The position numbers and the translations under genes were made by a program. Under the pieces are notes generated by a model. That model was not told where the DNA came from and did not search any database. It was given only the letters and a program-made list of their open reading frames with translations. A stretch of 64,000 nt of DNA, taken from NCBI GenBank assembly GCA_965206405.1, contig CBDBJQ010000006.1, positions 1,240,001 to 1,304,000 of the forward strand, written 5' to 3'. Positions 33,989 to 43,462 of the stretch are shown here, one piece after another (position 1 is the stretch's first letter; the number at the start of each line of letters is the position of its first letter). This DNA is from CBDBJQ01 sp965206405 (GTDB lineage Bacteria > Pseudomonadota > Alphaproteobacteria > UBA8366).

Positions 33989-34036
33989 CAGGTTCTGTCT
34001 TGCGATCCGGAATCAGAAAAAAATGCACGATATGAA

Positions 34037-35311
34037 ATGCACGATCTAAGAGCCATTCGACAAAATCCTGACGCTTTTGATGTAGCGCTGGCGCGGCGTT
34101 CTGCCGATCCGGCTGCAGCGAGGATTCTTGAACTCGACGCACGCCGGCGCGCTGTTCAGACCGAGATCCAGGCGGCGCTGGAGCGGCGCAACACGGTCTC
34201 GCGCGAGGTCGGCGAGGCCAAACGCCGGGGCGAGGAAGCCGACGACCTGACCGCAGAGGCCCAGATGCTGCGCAAGACTATTGCCGGGCTCGAAAATGAA
34301 GAGCGAGGCGTCGGTAAAAAACTTGAGGAGATACTCTCGGACCTTCCAAATCTTCCGGCTGCTGATGTGCCGGAGGGTGGGGATGAATCCGCGAATCTTG
34401 AAATTCGCCGTGTCGGCGCGGCACCCGCATTCGATATCTCGCCGAAGGAGCATTTCGATCTAGGCGGTGAGATGATGGATTTCGAGGCCGCGGCCCGGCT
34501 TTCCGGGTCCCGCTTCGTGGTGCTGCATGGTGCATTGGCGCGGATGGAACGCGCGCTGGCAAATTTCATGCTGGATATTCACACCGGGGAGTTTGGCTAT
34601 ACCGAAACGATGCCCCCAGCGCTGGTTCGTGACGAAGTTCTTTACGGCACTGGGCAACTTCCGAAATTTGCCGACGATCTCTTCCGCACCACCGGAGACC
34701 ACTGGCTGATTCCGACCGCCGAGGTTCCTCTTACTGGTCTCGTCGCCGGGCAGGTCCTGAACGAGGATTCTTTGCCGCTGCGTCTCGCCGCCTGGACGCC
34801 CTGTTTTCGCTCGGAGGCCGGGGCTGCGGGCACGGACACTCGCGGCATGATCCGCCAGCACCAGTTCAGCAAGGTCGAGCTAGTCAGTGTCACCCATCCG
34901 AGAGATTCGGAAAACGAACTCGAACGTATGACCGAATGCGCCGAGGAGATACTGAAGCGCCTCGATCTGCATTATCGGGTTGTGATCCTGTGCACGGGGG
35001 ATATGGGATTCAGCGCCAGCAAGACTTACGACATCGAGGTCTGGCTGCCGGGACAGGAGCGTTTCCGCGAGATATCGAGCTGCTCGAATTGCTGGGATTT
35101 CCAGACCCGCCGCATGCAAGCACGGTTCCGCCCCAAGGCTGGCAAGGGCACGCAGTTTCCGCACAGCCTCAACGGTTCCGGGCTCGCGGTTGGGCGAACT
35201 CTGATCGCGGTGCTTGAAAACTTCCAGAATGCCGACGGCTCGGTCACCGTACCGGAGGCGCTCCGGCCTTACATGGGCGGGATCGATAAAATCAAGGGAG
35301 ACACAGCGTGA
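34037..35311 (+). CDS. serS: Seryl-tRNA synthetase
   Basis: A 424-aa class II synthetase with an N-terminal coiled-coil arm (about 30-100) that grips tRNA-Ser and a catalytic domain with WTPCFRSEAGAAGTDTRG (motif 2) and LNGSGLAVGRTLIAVLEN (motif 3). The start ATG 34037 lies in the second copy of a near-duplicate AAATGCACGAT (first at 34021), so the true start was probably duplicated locally. The stop overlaps the surE start (GTGA). Confidence 0.95.
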   Translation: MHDLRAIRQNPDAFDVALARRSADPAAARILELDARRRAVQTEIQAALERRNTVSREVGEAKRRGEEADDLTAEAQMLRKTIAGLENEERGVGKKLEEILSDLPNLPAADVPEGGDESANLEIRRVGAAPAFDISPKEHFDLGGEMMDFEAAARLSGSRFVVLHGALARMERALANFMLDIHTGEFGYTETMPPALVRDEVLYGTGQLPKFADDLFRTTGDHWLIPTAEVPLTGLVAGQVLNEDSLPLRLAAWTPCFRSEAGAAGTDTRGMIRQHQFSKVELVSVTHPRDSENELERMTECAEEILKRLDLHYRVVILCTGDMGFSASKTYDIEVWLPGQERFREISSCSNCWDFQTRRMQARFRPKAGKGTQFPHSLNGSGLAVGRTLIAVLENFQNADGSVTVPEALRPYMGGIDKIKGDTA

Positions 35312-36186
35312 ATGACACTGCATCGACGATAGCGCGGACTCCGCCGCAGAGTCTGGAAGGGGCGCGGATCCTGCTCGTAAACGATGACGGAATCAAGGCG
35401 CCAGGTATCGCCGTGCTGGAGAGGATTGCGCGGCGTTTTACGTCGGATATCTGGATCGTTGCCCCGGAAAGCGAAAAAAGCGGAACCGGCGCCGGTATTT
35501 CAATGTTTTCCGCGGTCCGCGCGCACCGGCATGGCGAGAAAACCTACGCCGTGGGCGGCACTGCTACCGATTGCGTCTTGCTCGGTCTCGTCGAAATTCT
35601 CCGCGATTCACCGCCTGATCTCGTGCTCAGTGGCGTCAACAGGGGCGCCAACATCGCCGAGGATCTGCTGATGTCGGGAACGGCAGGCGCGGCCCTTATC
35701 GCCGGTACGCTCGGCGTCCCGGCCGTCGCGCTGAGCCAGCAATACGCTGACCATAGCGAGGCGATTTCTCTTTTCGATGCCGCGGAAACCCACGCGCCGG
35801 AAATTCTTGCCCGGCTTGCAGCGGCAGGATGGCCAAAGGACACGATTTACAACGTCAATTTCCCGTCCGTTCCGCCCGAAAACATTGTCGATGTCGTGCC
35901 AACCCGGCAGGGGCGGCGTGGGGTCACCTTTGAGTTGCCCAGGATGGACGATCCGCGGCGGGATAATCATTTCTACTTCTTCATCGGACCGGTCGGACCG
36001 GTCGGCCCGACCGGCATGATCGGAAATCCTGCATCCGACACCGACCTCGCGGCACTCGCTGATAAGTGCATCTCGGTCACGCCGATTTCCTGCACCCTGA
36101 CAGCCACCCCCGCGCTCGAATCCCTGCGCGATACGCTTTCAACGATTTCGCTGCAGATGGTGGAAACAAACCAGGAGGATCGATGA
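35308..36186 (+). CDS. surE: 5'-nucleotidase SurE
   Basis: A 292-aa phosphatase of nucleoside monophosphates, with LLVNDDGIKAPG (metal Asp-Asp), VAPESEKSGTGAGIS and VLSGVNRGANI as family motifs. The start is GTG 35308, coupled to serS. An insertion of Gly-Pro triplets (GPVGPVGPTG, coded by 9-bp repeats 35986-36012) lies in a C-terminal loop. The gene is coupled to pcm (ATGA overlap), a classical pairing for stationary-phase survival. Confidence 0.93.
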   Translation: MNDTASTIARTPPQSLEGARILLVNDDGIKAPGIAVLERIARRFTSDIWIVAPESEKSGTGAGISMFSAVRAHRHGEKTYAVGGTATDCVLLGLVEILRDSPPDLVLSGVNRGANIAEDLLMSGTAGAALIAGTLGVPAVALSQQYADHSEAISLFDAAETHAPEILARLAAAGWPKDTIYNVNFPSVPPENIVDVVPTRQGRRGVTFELPRMDDPRRDNHFYFFIGPVGPVGPTGMIGNPASDTDLAALADKCISVTPISCTLTATPALESLRDTLSTISLQMVETNQEDR

Positions 36187-36971
36187 GCAAGCAGGCCCCA
36201 CAAACCGCTGGGAAGGAGGACAACCGGCGCGCTGTCGAGAAGGCTCGCCTCCTGCTCGAGTTGCGGCGTAGCGGTGTTACCGACCAGCGGATCCTGTCGG
36301 TTTTTGAAGCCGTGCCGCGCGAAGAGTTCGTGCTGCCCGTTTTTCGCGGCCGCAGCTATGACAATACAGCACTGCCGATTGATCATGGCCAGACAATCAG
36401 CGAGCCGGCCGTGATCGCGATGATGCTGGCGGCGCTGGACGCGCGCGCGAACGAAAAGGTGCTCGAGATCGGCACCGGCTCCGGTTATCTGACGGCGCTG
36501 CTGTGCCGTCTTTGCCGGCGGGTCTATTCGATTGAGCGCAAAAAATTGCTTCTGGAGGATGCCCAGGTGCGGCTGCGGCAATTACGCTGTCACAACGTGA
36601 CTGCAGTTCATGGCGACGGCATCAAGGGCTGGCCCAACCAGGCGCCGTTTCCCAGGATCATCGTCAGTGCCGCCGCCGAGGTGGTGCCGGAAAATCTTGT
36701 CGATCAGCTGGCTCCTGGTGGGGTAATGGTTATCCCGGTTGGTCGCACGCATGATATGCAGCGCCTATTGAAAGTCACGCGCCAGGGGGATGACATCATC
36801 GAGGAAAATCTGGGTGATGTCCGCTTCGTACCGCTGCGTCCGATCCGCCGCAGCCTGAAAGCCAAACGGGATGGTGGCAGAGAAGAAATCACCGCTGACA
36901 CCCCGCAGTGGCGATCGACAAACGCAACCGACAAGCCGCAATCGACAACGCAACTGGCGAACGATAGCTGA
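36183..36971 (+). CDS. pcm: Protein-L-isoaspartate O-methyltransferase
   Basis: A 262-aa AdoMet-dependent enzyme that repairs isoaspartyl residues. Typical: PREEFVLPVFRGRSYDNTAL, IDHGQTISEPAVIAMM and motif I VLEIGTGSGYLTALL. ATG 36183 is coupled to the surE stop; the longer frame reads through surE. The C-terminal 40 residues are a non-conserved Thr/Asn/Gln-rich tail. Confidence 0.93.
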   Translation: MSKQAPQTAGKEDNRRAVEKARLLLELRRSGVTDQRILSVFEAVPREEFVLPVFRGRSYDNTALPIDHGQTISEPAVIAMMLAALDARANEKVLEIGTGSGYLTALLCRLCRRVYSIERKKLLLEDAQVRLRQLRCHNVTAVHGDGIKGWPNQAPFPRIIVSAAAEVVPENLVDQLAPGGVMVIPVGRTHDMQRLLKVTRQGDDIIEENLGDVRFVPLRPIRRSLKAKRDGGREEITADTPQWRSTNATDKPQSTTQLANDS

Positions 36972-37084
36972 TAAAGGACAATTGGCATACGGCGATTGAG
37001 ATGGGATCTCGGAAATCAGAGAGCTTGTTCGGGCCAGAGAGTCTGCCCGGAAGAGGAGAGAGGCTGCCCGGAAGAGAGCGGGGG

Positions 37085-38128
37085 ATGATATCGCTCCGCC
37101 TTGCCTGTTGCGGTCTTGCCTTATTGCTGACTGCCTGTGGTACGCCGGAAAGCATCAGCATCTACGGCGACGGAAAATCTCCGGCGGCGGTCTATCACAG
37201 TGTGGTTGCGGGCGACTCCGTGCACTCCATCGCCCAGCGCTACAGTGTCTCTAGGCGCGCCCTGATCGTGGCCAATCGCCTTGAGCCGCCTTACAGGCTG
37301 CGGGCCGGGATGCGGCTTGCGATTCCCGAACCAAACTTTCATCGGGTTGTGCGTGGCGACACCGTCTCGGAAATCGCCGAACAATATGGTGTGCGCATGC
37401 AGGCGCTCATCCGCCTGAACAACCTCGCGCCGCCTTACCTGATCCGCACCGGCGAGAAACTGCGTTTGCCAAGCGTGATCGAGCCGCTGGTTGCGTCCCG
37501 TGTACCGGCAAAAACAGGTGGCAGTACACCGAAAGGTCTCCTAGCCACAAAACCGAAGACGCCAGCGAAGACGCTCCCGAAAACATCCAAAGCGCAACCT
37601 GGAGCGCAACCTGGATCGGCAAAATCGTCCACGCACCAGGCTACCCCGCGACCGAAACCTTCCGCTTCCAAGGCAAAACTGGGGGCAAAACTGGGGGTGA
37701 AACCTTCGGCGAAACCCTCCCTGACGTCGCAGCGACCGGCGCGGGGCGGCCGCTTCATCTGGCCGGTGGAGGGTAAGGTGATCTCGGGCTTCGGCGTCAA
37801 GGGCAGCGGGATCCGCAATGACGGTGTCAACCTTTCCGCCAGGCGCGGCACGCGGGTTCGCGCGGCGCAGGGTGGAACGGTTGCCTATGCGGGGAACGAG
37901 TTGCGGGGTTTCGGCAATATCGTCCTGCTGAAACATGCCGACGATTTCATGACCGTCTATGCCCATAACGAGAAAAACCTCGTCCGCGACGGCGATAAAG
38001 TTCGCCAAGGACAGCCGATCGCCTTGGTCGGAAGCTCGGGCTCGGCGGCAAAGCCGCAGCTCCATTTCGAAATCCGCAAAAAGCAGAAAGCTATGAACCC
38101 GCTTCGTCTTCTCGGCCGATCGTCCTGA
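37085..38128 (+). CDS. LysM/M23 (LytM-like) lipoprotein, degenerate NlpD/EnvC-type
   Basis: A 347-aa outer-membrane or periplasmic lipoprotein. The lipobox LLLTACG follows a short signal peptide from ATG 37085 (MISLRLACCGLALLL); GGGGG precedes it. Two LysM repeats (about 38-82 and 87-131; HSVVAGDSVHSIAQRYSVS and HRVVRGDTVSEIAEQYGV) bind peptidoglycan. A Lys/Pro/Ala-rich linker with 12-bp repeats follows, then the LytM domain from about residue 215. The zinc residues are not conserved: the H-x-G-x-D site reads NDGVNL and the final H-x-H reads QLHFEIRK. It therefore probably activates cell-wall amidases, as NlpD and EnvC do, and is not itself a peptidase. Placement after surE-pcm is usual. Confidence 0.87.
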   Translation: MISLRLACCGLALLLTACGTPESISIYGDGKSPAAVYHSVVAGDSVHSIAQRYSVSRRALIVANRLEPPYRLRAGMRLAIPEPNFHRVVRGDTVSEIAEQYGVRMQALIRLNNLAPPYLIRTGEKLRLPSVIEPLVASRVPAKTGGSTPKGLLATKPKTPAKTLPKTSKAQPGAQPGSAKSSTHQATPRPKPSASKAKLGAKLGVKPSAKPSLTSQRPARGGRFIWPVEGKVISGFGVKGSGIRNDGVNLSARRGTRVRAAQGGTVAYAGNELRGFGNIVLLKHADDFMTVYAHNEKNLVRDGDKVRQGQPIALVGSSGSAAKPQLHFEIRKKQKAMNPLRLLGRSS

Positions 38129-38178
38129 ACGGATCCCAAAGCCGGGTGCGCTAATCCCTGGAGCGGTTATCCAGGGTT

Positions 38179-39072
38179 TCAGTCGAGGGCCTTGCCCTTC
38201 CGGCCGGCGAGATCCTGCACGAACTGCCAGGCGACGCGCCCCGAACGGGCCCCGCGGGTTGCGGACCATTCGATCGCCATCGGCGCCCAGGTCTTTTCGG
38301 CAACATTGATGCCGTGCCAGTCAAGATAGCCACGGATCATGTCCAGATAGGTTTTCTGGTCGCAAGTGTGGAATCCGAGCCAGAGGCCAAACCGGTCCGA
38401 GAGCGAGACTTTTTCGTCAACCGCTTCGGAGGGGTTGATTGCCGTCGACTGCTCGTTCTCAATCATGTCGCGGGGCATCAGATGCCGGCGGTTGGAGGTG
38501 GCATAAAAGAGAACGTTTTCCGGGCGTCCCTCGATGCCGCCTTCGAGCACCGCCTTCAGCGACTTGTAGCTGGTATCGTTGCCATCAAAAGAGAGGTCGT
38601 CGCAGAACAAAAGACAGCGAGTTGCGCTCTGGCGCATATGGCCAAGGAGCACGGGCAGACTCGGGATGTCCTCGCGATGAATCTCTATGAGCTTCAGGGA
38701 TCCCGGATCGCGCTCGGCGATCTCGGCGTGCACGGCCTTTACGAGCGAACTCTTGCCGGAACCCCGCGCGCCCCAGAGGAGGGTGTTGTTGGCGGGCAGT
38801 CCGCGCGCAAAGCGTTCGGTGTTGTCATGAAGGGTTTGGCGCTGCAGGTCGATGCCTTTGAGCAGGTCAATGGTGACCCTGTTCACCTTCTCGACGGGCT
38901 GGGCCCATTCCCCGTCGGCATGCCAGATGAAGGCGTCCGAGCCGTCGAGCGAAAAACCCTTTGATCCTGCCGGGCGCATACCCTCAAGGGCATCAGCAAT
39001 GCGCCCAAGCACAGCAAGCACAGGCGCAGGCACAAGGTCTTCCAGCCGGTTTTTATCCGTGTCTGAGTTCAT
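38179..39072 (-). CDS. DUF815 family ATP-binding protein
   Basis: A 297-aa P-loop ATPase. Walker A is LLWGARGSGKSSLVKA, and Walker B-like CLLFCDDLSFD follows. The segments SDRFGLWLGFHTCDQKTYL and SATRGARSGRVAWQFVQDL are characteristic of this AAA+-like DUF815 family, whose function is unknown. ATG 39072 (MNSDTDKNRLEDLVP) is preferred; the longer frame includes a repetitive, GC-driven leader. It is convergent with the LytM lipoprotein and divergent from yajC, a conserved position in alphaproteobacteria. Confidence 0.85.
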   Translation of the reverse strand: MNSDTDKNRLEDLVPAPVLAVLGRIADALEGMRPAGSKGFSLDGSDAFIWHADGEWAQPVEKVNRVTIDLLKGIDLQRQTLHDNTERFARGLPANNTLLWGARGSGKSSLVKAVHAEIAERDPGSLKLIEIHREDIPSLPVLLGHMRQSATRCLLFCDDLSFDGNDTSYKSLKAVLEGGIEGRPENVLFYATSNRRHLMPRDMIENEQSTAINPSEAVDEKVSLSDRFGLWLGFHTCDQKTYLDMIRGYLDWHGINVAEKTWAPMAIEWSATRGARSGRVAWQFVQDLAGRKGKALD

Positions 39073-39429
39073 GGCCGCATCTGAAGCCTTGGGCTGTACA
39101 AGAGGTCGCCGCAGGGCCGTCGATGGGGTCTTCGATGGGGTCATCGATGGAGCCACTGATAGCACCTGGGAAAGCGCGGATCCTAATAATGCCAGTCTTT
39201 CGGGTCAATCTACCCACGAATTGATAGCGCCGATCGATGGCATCTCATAGGGCGCCTCATAGGGCATCGGCAGGGGCGAGAACCGGGGCGAGTAGGGAGC
39301 CGGGAATGTTCTGAATTGAATTTTCCGGGGCGGTTCGTATAGTCCGCCGCACCTCGGAGGCCGCCGATAAAAATCTCTATCGGGCAGAGCCGGAACAAGA
39401 CGGAACAGAATCGGGGCAGGGAGTTTGGA
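39073..39429. other. Intergenic region between DUF815 gene and yajC
   Basis: A 357-bp region holding 12-bp tandem units around TCGATGGGGTC (39119-39154, three copies), a doublet CTCATAGGGC (39243 onward), and the promoter predicted for yajC. No coding sequence or RNA fold is recognised. Confidence 0.5.
39316..39343 (+). promoter_or_regulatory. yajC: Putative promoter of yajC-secD-secF
   Basis: TTGAAT (39316-39321) and TATAGT (39338-39343) are spaced by 16 bp, about 85 bp upstream of the yajC start. The hexamers match 4 and 5 of 6 consensus bases. Prediction by eye. Confidence 0.4.
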
Positions 39430-39855
39430 ATGCTGATTTCTCAGGCATGGGCGCAAGGCGGTGGCGGCGGTGGCGACATCTTCCAGGTGATGATGCCGCT
39501 GGTTCTGATTTTCGCCGTGTTTTACTTTCTGTTGATCCGCCCGCAACAGAAAAAAGCCAAGGAACATCGGTCAATGCTCGACGCCGTGCAGCGCGGCGAC
39601 AAGGTCGTGACCGGCGGCGGCATCATTGGCACCATCGCCAAGGTGGTCAGCGACGAGGAAGTGCAGGTCGAAATCGCGGAAAACATCCGCATTCGCGTCG
39701 CCCGGAGCACGCTGGCCAGCATCCAGTCGAAAACGAAGCCAGCGGGCGGTGATACCGAAAAGCAAGCTGCCCAGTCTTCGGCACAGTCTGTTCCGACGGC
39801 AGGCGAGGCCAAACCGGTTGGCCTTGTCGATCGGCTGCTCGGCAAGCGCAGCTGA
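39430..39855 (+). CDS. yajC: Preprotein translocase subunit YajC
   Basis: A 141-aa inner-membrane accessory of SecDF. One helix (VMMPLVLIFAVFYFLLIRPQ, residues 18-37) is followed by QKKAKEHRSMLDAVQRGDKVV and TGGGIIGTIAKV, which are diagnostic. The N-terminus includes a Gly-rich stretch. It is the first gene of yajC-secD-secF; secD starts 21 nt after the stop. Confidence 0.94.
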   Translation: MLISQAWAQGGGGGGDIFQVMMPLVLIFAVFYFLLIRPQQKKAKEHRSMLDAVQRGDKVVTGGGIIGTIAKVVSDEEVQVEIAENIRIRVARSTLASIQSKTKPAGGDTEKQAAQSSAQSVPTAGEAKPVGLVDRLLGKRS

Positions 39856-39876
39856 ACGAACGCCGGATCGCGGTCG

Positions 39877-41445
39877 ATGATCAATGTCCCGCTCTGGCAA
39901 CGGATTCTGGTCGTCGCGATCTGTGTTTTCGGTGTGCTCTATGCGCTGCCGAATTTTCTGGGGTCACGTATGTTCGAGGATCTCCCCGACTGGATGCCGG
40001 GGAAAACAGTCAATCTCGGCCTTGATCTCCAGGGCGGCTCGCACCTGCTTCTGCAAGTCGATTTCGCGGATGTGCGGGCCCAGCAAATCCTGGCGATCGG
40101 CGATGTAGCCAAGCAGTCGCTGATCGAGATCAAGGCCCGCTGGCGGGATTTCCGGGAAGGTTCTGATACCGTCACCTTTGGCTTGCGCGACGAGAGTAAA
40201 ATCGAGGCGGTGCGTGAGAAGCTGGAAGCCCTTGGTCAGGGGATCACGGTCGATCAGGACTCAAACGGGATGTTCGTGCTGGGTCTGAGCGAAGAAGCAC
40301 TCATCGAGCGTCGCAACCAGGTACTCGCGCAATCCATCGAGATCATCCGCCGCCGGATCGATGAACTTGGCACGCGGGAACCAGTGATCCAGCGCACTGG
40401 CACAGATTGGATCCTGGTCCAGGTGCCTGGCGTCGATGATCCCGAGCGGCTCAAGGACGTCATCAGCGCGACGGCCAAGCTCACATTTCATATCGTGCAC
40501 TCTTCAATCTACGCTACCGAGAGCCGCCCGCCGCCGGGCTATCTCGCCCTGGCTTCGGCGGACGAACTCGGCCCTGAGGGCAAGCCGTTGCGCTACCTCG
40601 TGCGTCGGCGCGTCGCCCTCAGCGGGGAAAGGCTGACTGACGCCCAGCCTTCCTTCGAACAGAATGCGCCGGTGGTTTCTTTTCGCTTCGATTCCCTGGG
40701 CGCCAAACAGTTTGGCCGCCTGACCACAAAGAACGTTGAGAACCTTCTCGGCATCGTGCTCGACGGCAAGGTCATCAGCGCACCGCGCATCCGTGAACCC
40801 ATCGTCGGCGGAAGCGGCATCATTACCGGCAGGTTCTCGGTGCCGGAGACCCAGGATTTGGCACTCCTGCTGCGGGCCGGCGCGCTTCCGGCCAAGGTCC
40901 ATTACCTCGAGGAAAGAACGGTTGGCCCCGGGCTTGGCAGGGATTCGGTTGAGGCCGGGAAGATTGCTAGCATGATCGGGCTCGCCCTGGTCATTGTCTT
41001 CATGATTGTCGTCTATGGACGATTCGGATTGATGGCAGACGTTGCCCTGCTTTTCAACGTCACCCTGGTGCTGGCCGTGCTATCCGGATTGCAGGCGACA
41101 CTGACACTGCCCGGAATCGCCGGCATCGTTCTCACCATGGGCATGGCGGTCGATGCCAATGTCCTGATCTTTGAGCGCATCAGGGAAGAAATCAAAACCG
41201 GGCGCAGTCCGATCAGCGCCGTCGATGCCGGCTACAGAAGGGCGCTGACGACGATTATCGATTCGAATCTGACTACACTGATCGCCGCAGTTCTCTTGTT
41301 CATCTTTGGCTCAGGGCCGGTGAAGGGGTTTGCGGTAACGCTCTCGATTGGCCTCGTTACGTCAATGTTTACAGCCATCATGGTGACCCGCCTTTTGGTC
41401 ATCCTGTGGCTGCGCCACCGCCGCCGGGCGACGCTTCCCATCTGA
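39877..41445 (+). CDS. secD: Protein translocase subunit SecD
   Basis: A 522-aa membrane protein that uses the proton gradient to pull exported proteins through SecYEG. TM1 is at residues 7-28, followed by LGLDLQGGSHLLLQVD, the large periplasmic P1 domain and five C-terminal helices with GMAVDANVLIFERIREE. Length is normal for a separate SecD. Neighbours yajC and secF complete the complex. Confidence 0.95.
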   Translation: MINVPLWQRILVVAICVFGVLYALPNFLGSRMFEDLPDWMPGKTVNLGLDLQGGSHLLLQVDFADVRAQQILAIGDVAKQSLIEIKARWRDFREGSDTVTFGLRDESKIEAVREKLEALGQGITVDQDSNGMFVLGLSEEALIERRNQVLAQSIEIIRRRIDELGTREPVIQRTGTDWILVQVPGVDDPERLKDVISATAKLTFHIVHSSIYATESRPPPGYLALASADELGPEGKPLRYLVRRRVALSGERLTDAQPSFEQNAPVVSFRFDSLGAKQFGRLTTKNVENLLGIVLDGKVISAPRIREPIVGGSGIITGRFSVPETQDLALLLRAGALPAKVHYLEERTVGPGLGRDSVEAGKIASMIGLALVIVFMIVVYGRFGLMADVALLFNVTLVLAVLSGLQATLTLPGIAGIVLTMGMAVDANVLIFERIREEIKTGRSPISAVDAGYRRALTTIIDSNLTTLIAAVLLFIFGSGPVKGFAVTLSIGLVTSMFTAIMVTRLLVILWLRHRRRATLPI

Positions 41446-41482
41446 TGAAACGCCGTTCCAGCGTTCCGGAGAGTTCGCAGTC

Positions 41483-42406
41483 ATGAAGACACTGAGGCTG
41501 ATACCCGACAAGACCGAGTTCCGCTTCATTGAGAAGCGGATGATTGCGCTTGTCTTTTCCATTATCCTTGTCGGGCTTTCGGTAGCACTGACAGCGGGGC
41601 GTGGACTCAATCTCGGAATCGATTTCCTTGGCGGGATCTTGATCGAAATCAGGACTGACGGGCCGGCGGATCTTAGCGAACTCAGGACGCGCCTTGGCGA
41701 GCTTGGTCTCGGTGATGTCTCATTGCAGGAATTCGGCGCTCCCGACACGGTGCTTGTGCGTGTACAGCGCCAGGAGGGTGGGGATCAGGAGCAGAAACGC
41801 GCTGTCGACCGAATCAAGCAGAAGATCGGCGGCCTGGCGCAGGAATACCGGCGCACCGAGTTTGTCGGACCGACGGTTGGCGAGGAGCTCAAGATGGCGG
41901 CGATCTGGGCCATTCTCGCCGCCATCAGCGCGATCCTTCTCTACATCTGGTTTCGTTTCGAGTGGCAGTTCGGTGTCGGCGCGGTGCTGGCCCTGGTTCA
42001 TGATGTACTGACGACGCTCGGGCTGTTTTCCCTGTTCCAGATCGAGTTCAGCGTGTCCACGGTTGCAGCTGTGCTGACCATTGCCGGATATTCAATCAAT
42101 GACACCGTCGTCGTCTACGACCGGGTGCGCGAAAACATGCGACGGTACAAAACAACTTCGCTGCCCGATCTCTTCGACCGATCGATCAACGAGACCCTGT
42201 CTCGCACGGTGATGACCAGTGTGACCACGCTGCTGGCCTTGCTAGCTCTGTTCTTCTTTGGCGGCGAGGTGCTGCGCGGCTTCGTCATCGCCCTGATTTG
42301 GGGCGTGGTGATCGGCACGTACTCGTCGATCGCGCTCGCGGTGCCGATGCTTCTCTATCTCAAGGTCGACCGCGGCGTCGCCAGCGCGCCTGAAGCGGCC
42401 AGCTGA
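41483..42406 (+). CDS. secF: Protein translocase subunit SecF
   Basis: A 307-aa partner of SecD. It shows the N-terminal helix, LNLGIDFLGGILIEI, and the C-terminal helices with SINDTVVVYDRVREN and TLSRTVMTSVTTLLALLALF. The order yajC-secD-secF and the downstream Mth938-like gene are conserved in this class. Confidence 0.95.
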   Translation: MKTLRLIPDKTEFRFIEKRMIALVFSIILVGLSVALTAGRGLNLGIDFLGGILIEIRTDGPADLSELRTRLGELGLGDVSLQEFGAPDTVLVRVQRQEGGDQEQKRAVDRIKQKIGGLAQEYRRTEFVGPTVGEELKMAAIWAILAAISAILLYIWFRFEWQFGVGAVLALVHDVLTTLGLFSLFQIEFSVSTVAAVLTIAGYSINDTVVVYDRVRENMRRYKTTSLPDLFDRSINETLSRTVMTSVTTLLALLALFFFGGEVLRGFVIALIWGVVIGTYSSIALAVPMLLYLKVDRGVASAPEAAS

Positions 42407-42418
42407 ACCAATACTTTC

Positions 42419-42796
42419 GTGAATATCACCCCCGTCGCCCCGGCCGGGCGACAGATCATCAAGAGTTATGGAAGCGGCGGCTTCAAGGTTTCCGAAGAAA
42501 CCTACGCATCCTCTGTGCTGGTATTTCCCGAGTACACGGTCCTCTGGCCCGTTAAGGATATTGTTGCGATCACGATCCCGACACTGAATCCAGTGTTTGA
42601 AGAACAACCGCCAGTCGAGGTCCTGCTGGTTGGGTGTGGCGAGCGGATGGCGATGCTGCCTCCGGACGTCACCAGCGCCTGCCGGGAAAACGGCATCGGG
42701 ATCGACGCCATGGATACCGGCGCGGCATGCCGGACGTTCAATGTTCTGATCAGTGAGGAGCGCCGGGTTGCTGCCGCCCTGCTCGCTCTGGCGTGA
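42419..42796 (+). CDS. Mth938-like domain protein (DUF498, NDUFAF3-like)
   Basis: A 125-aa soluble protein starting with GTG 42419. It contains IIKSYGSGGFKVSEETY, LLVGCGERM and GIDAMDTGAACRTFNVLISE, which define the Mth938/DUF498 family. The mitochondrial relative NDUFAF3 assists complex I assembly. It lies 13 nt after secF and in the same region as the NDUFAF6-like gene, a possible functional link (inference). Confidence 0.88.
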   Translation: MNITPVAPAGRQIIKSYGSGGFKVSEETYASSVLVFPEYTVLWPVKDIVAITIPTLNPVFEEQPPVEVLLVGCGERMAMLPPDVTSACRENGIGIDAMDTGAACRTFNVLISEERRVAAALLALA

Positions 42797-42859
42797 AACG
42801 CAGCCTTATAAAAGGCCCGGAGACGGGGCGCATGGCGCACCGTCCCCGGGATCTAAAAA

Positions 42860-43462
42860 TCAGCCGGTCCAGTTCTGTGCCGAGACCATGGCAAACAGCA
42901 TCGGTAGAGAGAGCAGCGTGTTGGTGCGGGAGAACAGCATTGCCCGCCGTGCCGCCGCGGCCTTCTCGTCATCGGCTACCTCGACCATCCCCAGTGCCTT
43001 CTGCTGAGCGGGCCAGATGACGAACCAGACATTGAACCACATGATAACACCGAGCCACATGCCGATGCCGATCATCATGTGCTTGCCAACGCCATCGGTG
43101 AGGCCAATCGTGATCGCCTGCAGCAGATAGCCATTGAGCCAGGCAAGCAGAATGCCGGTGACGATGGTTGCCATGGCACCCCAGCGGAACCAGAACAGGG
43201 CGGCCGGTGCGATAACCTTGCTGATCGCCGGCTTTTGGTCGTCAGGGATATTGGGCATGTTGGGAATTTGGATGAAGTTAAAATACCAAAGAATGCCGAT
43301 CCACATGACACCACTCAAAACGTGCAGCCAGCGTACCAGGAAAGACCAGAAATTGAGATCGAGAGCGGCATCGTGGTGCAGCATATTGATGAGGAACATG
43401 ACAACCGCGAGCACCACGCCCACAATGATTGTCCGGTTCAGGGATGTCAGAATGGCAGCCAT
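42860..43462 (-). CDS. Stand-alone urate oxidase N-terminal-domain membrane protein (PuuD-like)
   Basis: A 200-aa protein with five or six membrane helices and conserved WLHVLSGVMWIGILWYFNFI and WGAMATIVTGILLAWLNG, matching the N-terminal membrane domain of cytochrome-type urate hydroxylase PuuD. The C-terminal cytochrome c domain is absent (no CxxCH). His residues in the helices could bind haem. ATG 43462 (MAAILTSLNRT) is preferred over the earlier frame start at 43549. Such short forms are often annotated as urate hydroxylase, but the activity is unproven without the haem c domain. No purine catabolism gene is adjacent. Confidence 0.72.
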   Translation of the reverse strand: MAAILTSLNRTIIVGVVLAVVMFLINMLHHDAALDLNFWSFLVRWLHVLSGVMWIGILWYFNFIQIPNMPNIPDDQKPAISKVIAPAALFWFRWGAMATIVTGILLAWLNGYLLQAITIGLTDGVGKHMMIGIGMWLGVIMWFNVWFVIWPAQQKALGMVEVADDEKAAAARRAMLFSRTNTLLSLPMLFAMVSAQNWTG

